NCBI GenBank assembly: GCA_028691155.1
Contig: JAQUZV010000094.1
Location: forward strand, 1 to 7,864
Origin: Victivallales bacterium
GTDB lineage: Bacteria > Verrucomicrobiota > Lentisphaeria > Victivallales > SZUA-371
Reading direction: 5' to 3'
Length of the DNA: 7,864 nucleotides
This document shows, in pieces, positions 6,103 to 7,864 of the stretch. The notes under the pieces are model-generated. The model was not told the origin of the DNA, did not search any database, and worked only from the letters and a program-made list of their open reading frames with translations. The first letter of the stretch is position 1. Each line of letters starts with the position of its first letter. The position numbers and the translations under genes are program-made.

Positions 6103-7864
<1,762 letters not shown>

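Overview
The window looks like ordinary chromosome from a Gram-negative-type bacterium with moderately high GC. The signs are an SpI-type lipoprotein, an FtsQ-like divisome protein, and coding regions rich in CGG/CCG/GCC codons. A membrane-anchored kinase-like protein joined to an FGE-sulfatase (SUMF1-type) domain is an architecture I associate with the PVC superphylum; chlamydial Pkn1 is the best-known relative. A lentisphaeral or other PVC host is therefore my best guess, but it is an inference and not proven by the sequence.

Layout from left to right. Bases 1-310 (+) are the C-terminal third of class 1B dihydroorotate dehydrogenase (PyrD). Bases 432-2708 (+), with possible earlier starts at 345 or 348, encode a large receptor-like protein: degenerate kinase domain, one membrane span, PEGA-like domain, FGE/SUMF1-like domain. 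Bases 2789-3592 (-) encode an HD-domain phosphohydrolase, convergent with the kinase-like gene. Bases 3593-3731 are a divergent intergenic region with a well-spaced sigma70-like promoter facing each way. Bases 3732-4475 (+) encode a lipoprotein of unknown function. On the minus strand follows a tight three-gene group, read from right to left: the C-terminal half of carB (7864-6103), an ftsQ-like gene (6066-5203) and a CDP-alcohol phosphatidyltransferase gene (5162-4494). The gaps are 36 and 40 bases and both downstream genes have good ribosome binding sites, so this is probably one transcription unit.

Both ends of the window carry pyrimidine biosynthesis genes pointing inward (pyrD on +, carB on -), and the genes between them have no evident link to pyrimidines. 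The minus-strand group joins carbamoyl phosphate synthesis, cell division and phospholipid synthesis, that is, growth and envelope functions.

The most unusual item is the kinase-like/PEGA/FGE protein. The kinase catalytic Asp is replaced (H-F-S in place of H-R-D), the DFG Gly is gone, the glycine loop is degenerate, and about 105 residues are inserted in the activation segment. The extracytoplasmic FGE-like domain lacks the two copper-binding Cys of true formylglycine-generating enzymes. It looks like a pseudokinase receptor or scaffold with two domains that are inactive by classical criteria. I saw no CRISPR array, tRNA, rRNA, insertion sequence or phage gene.
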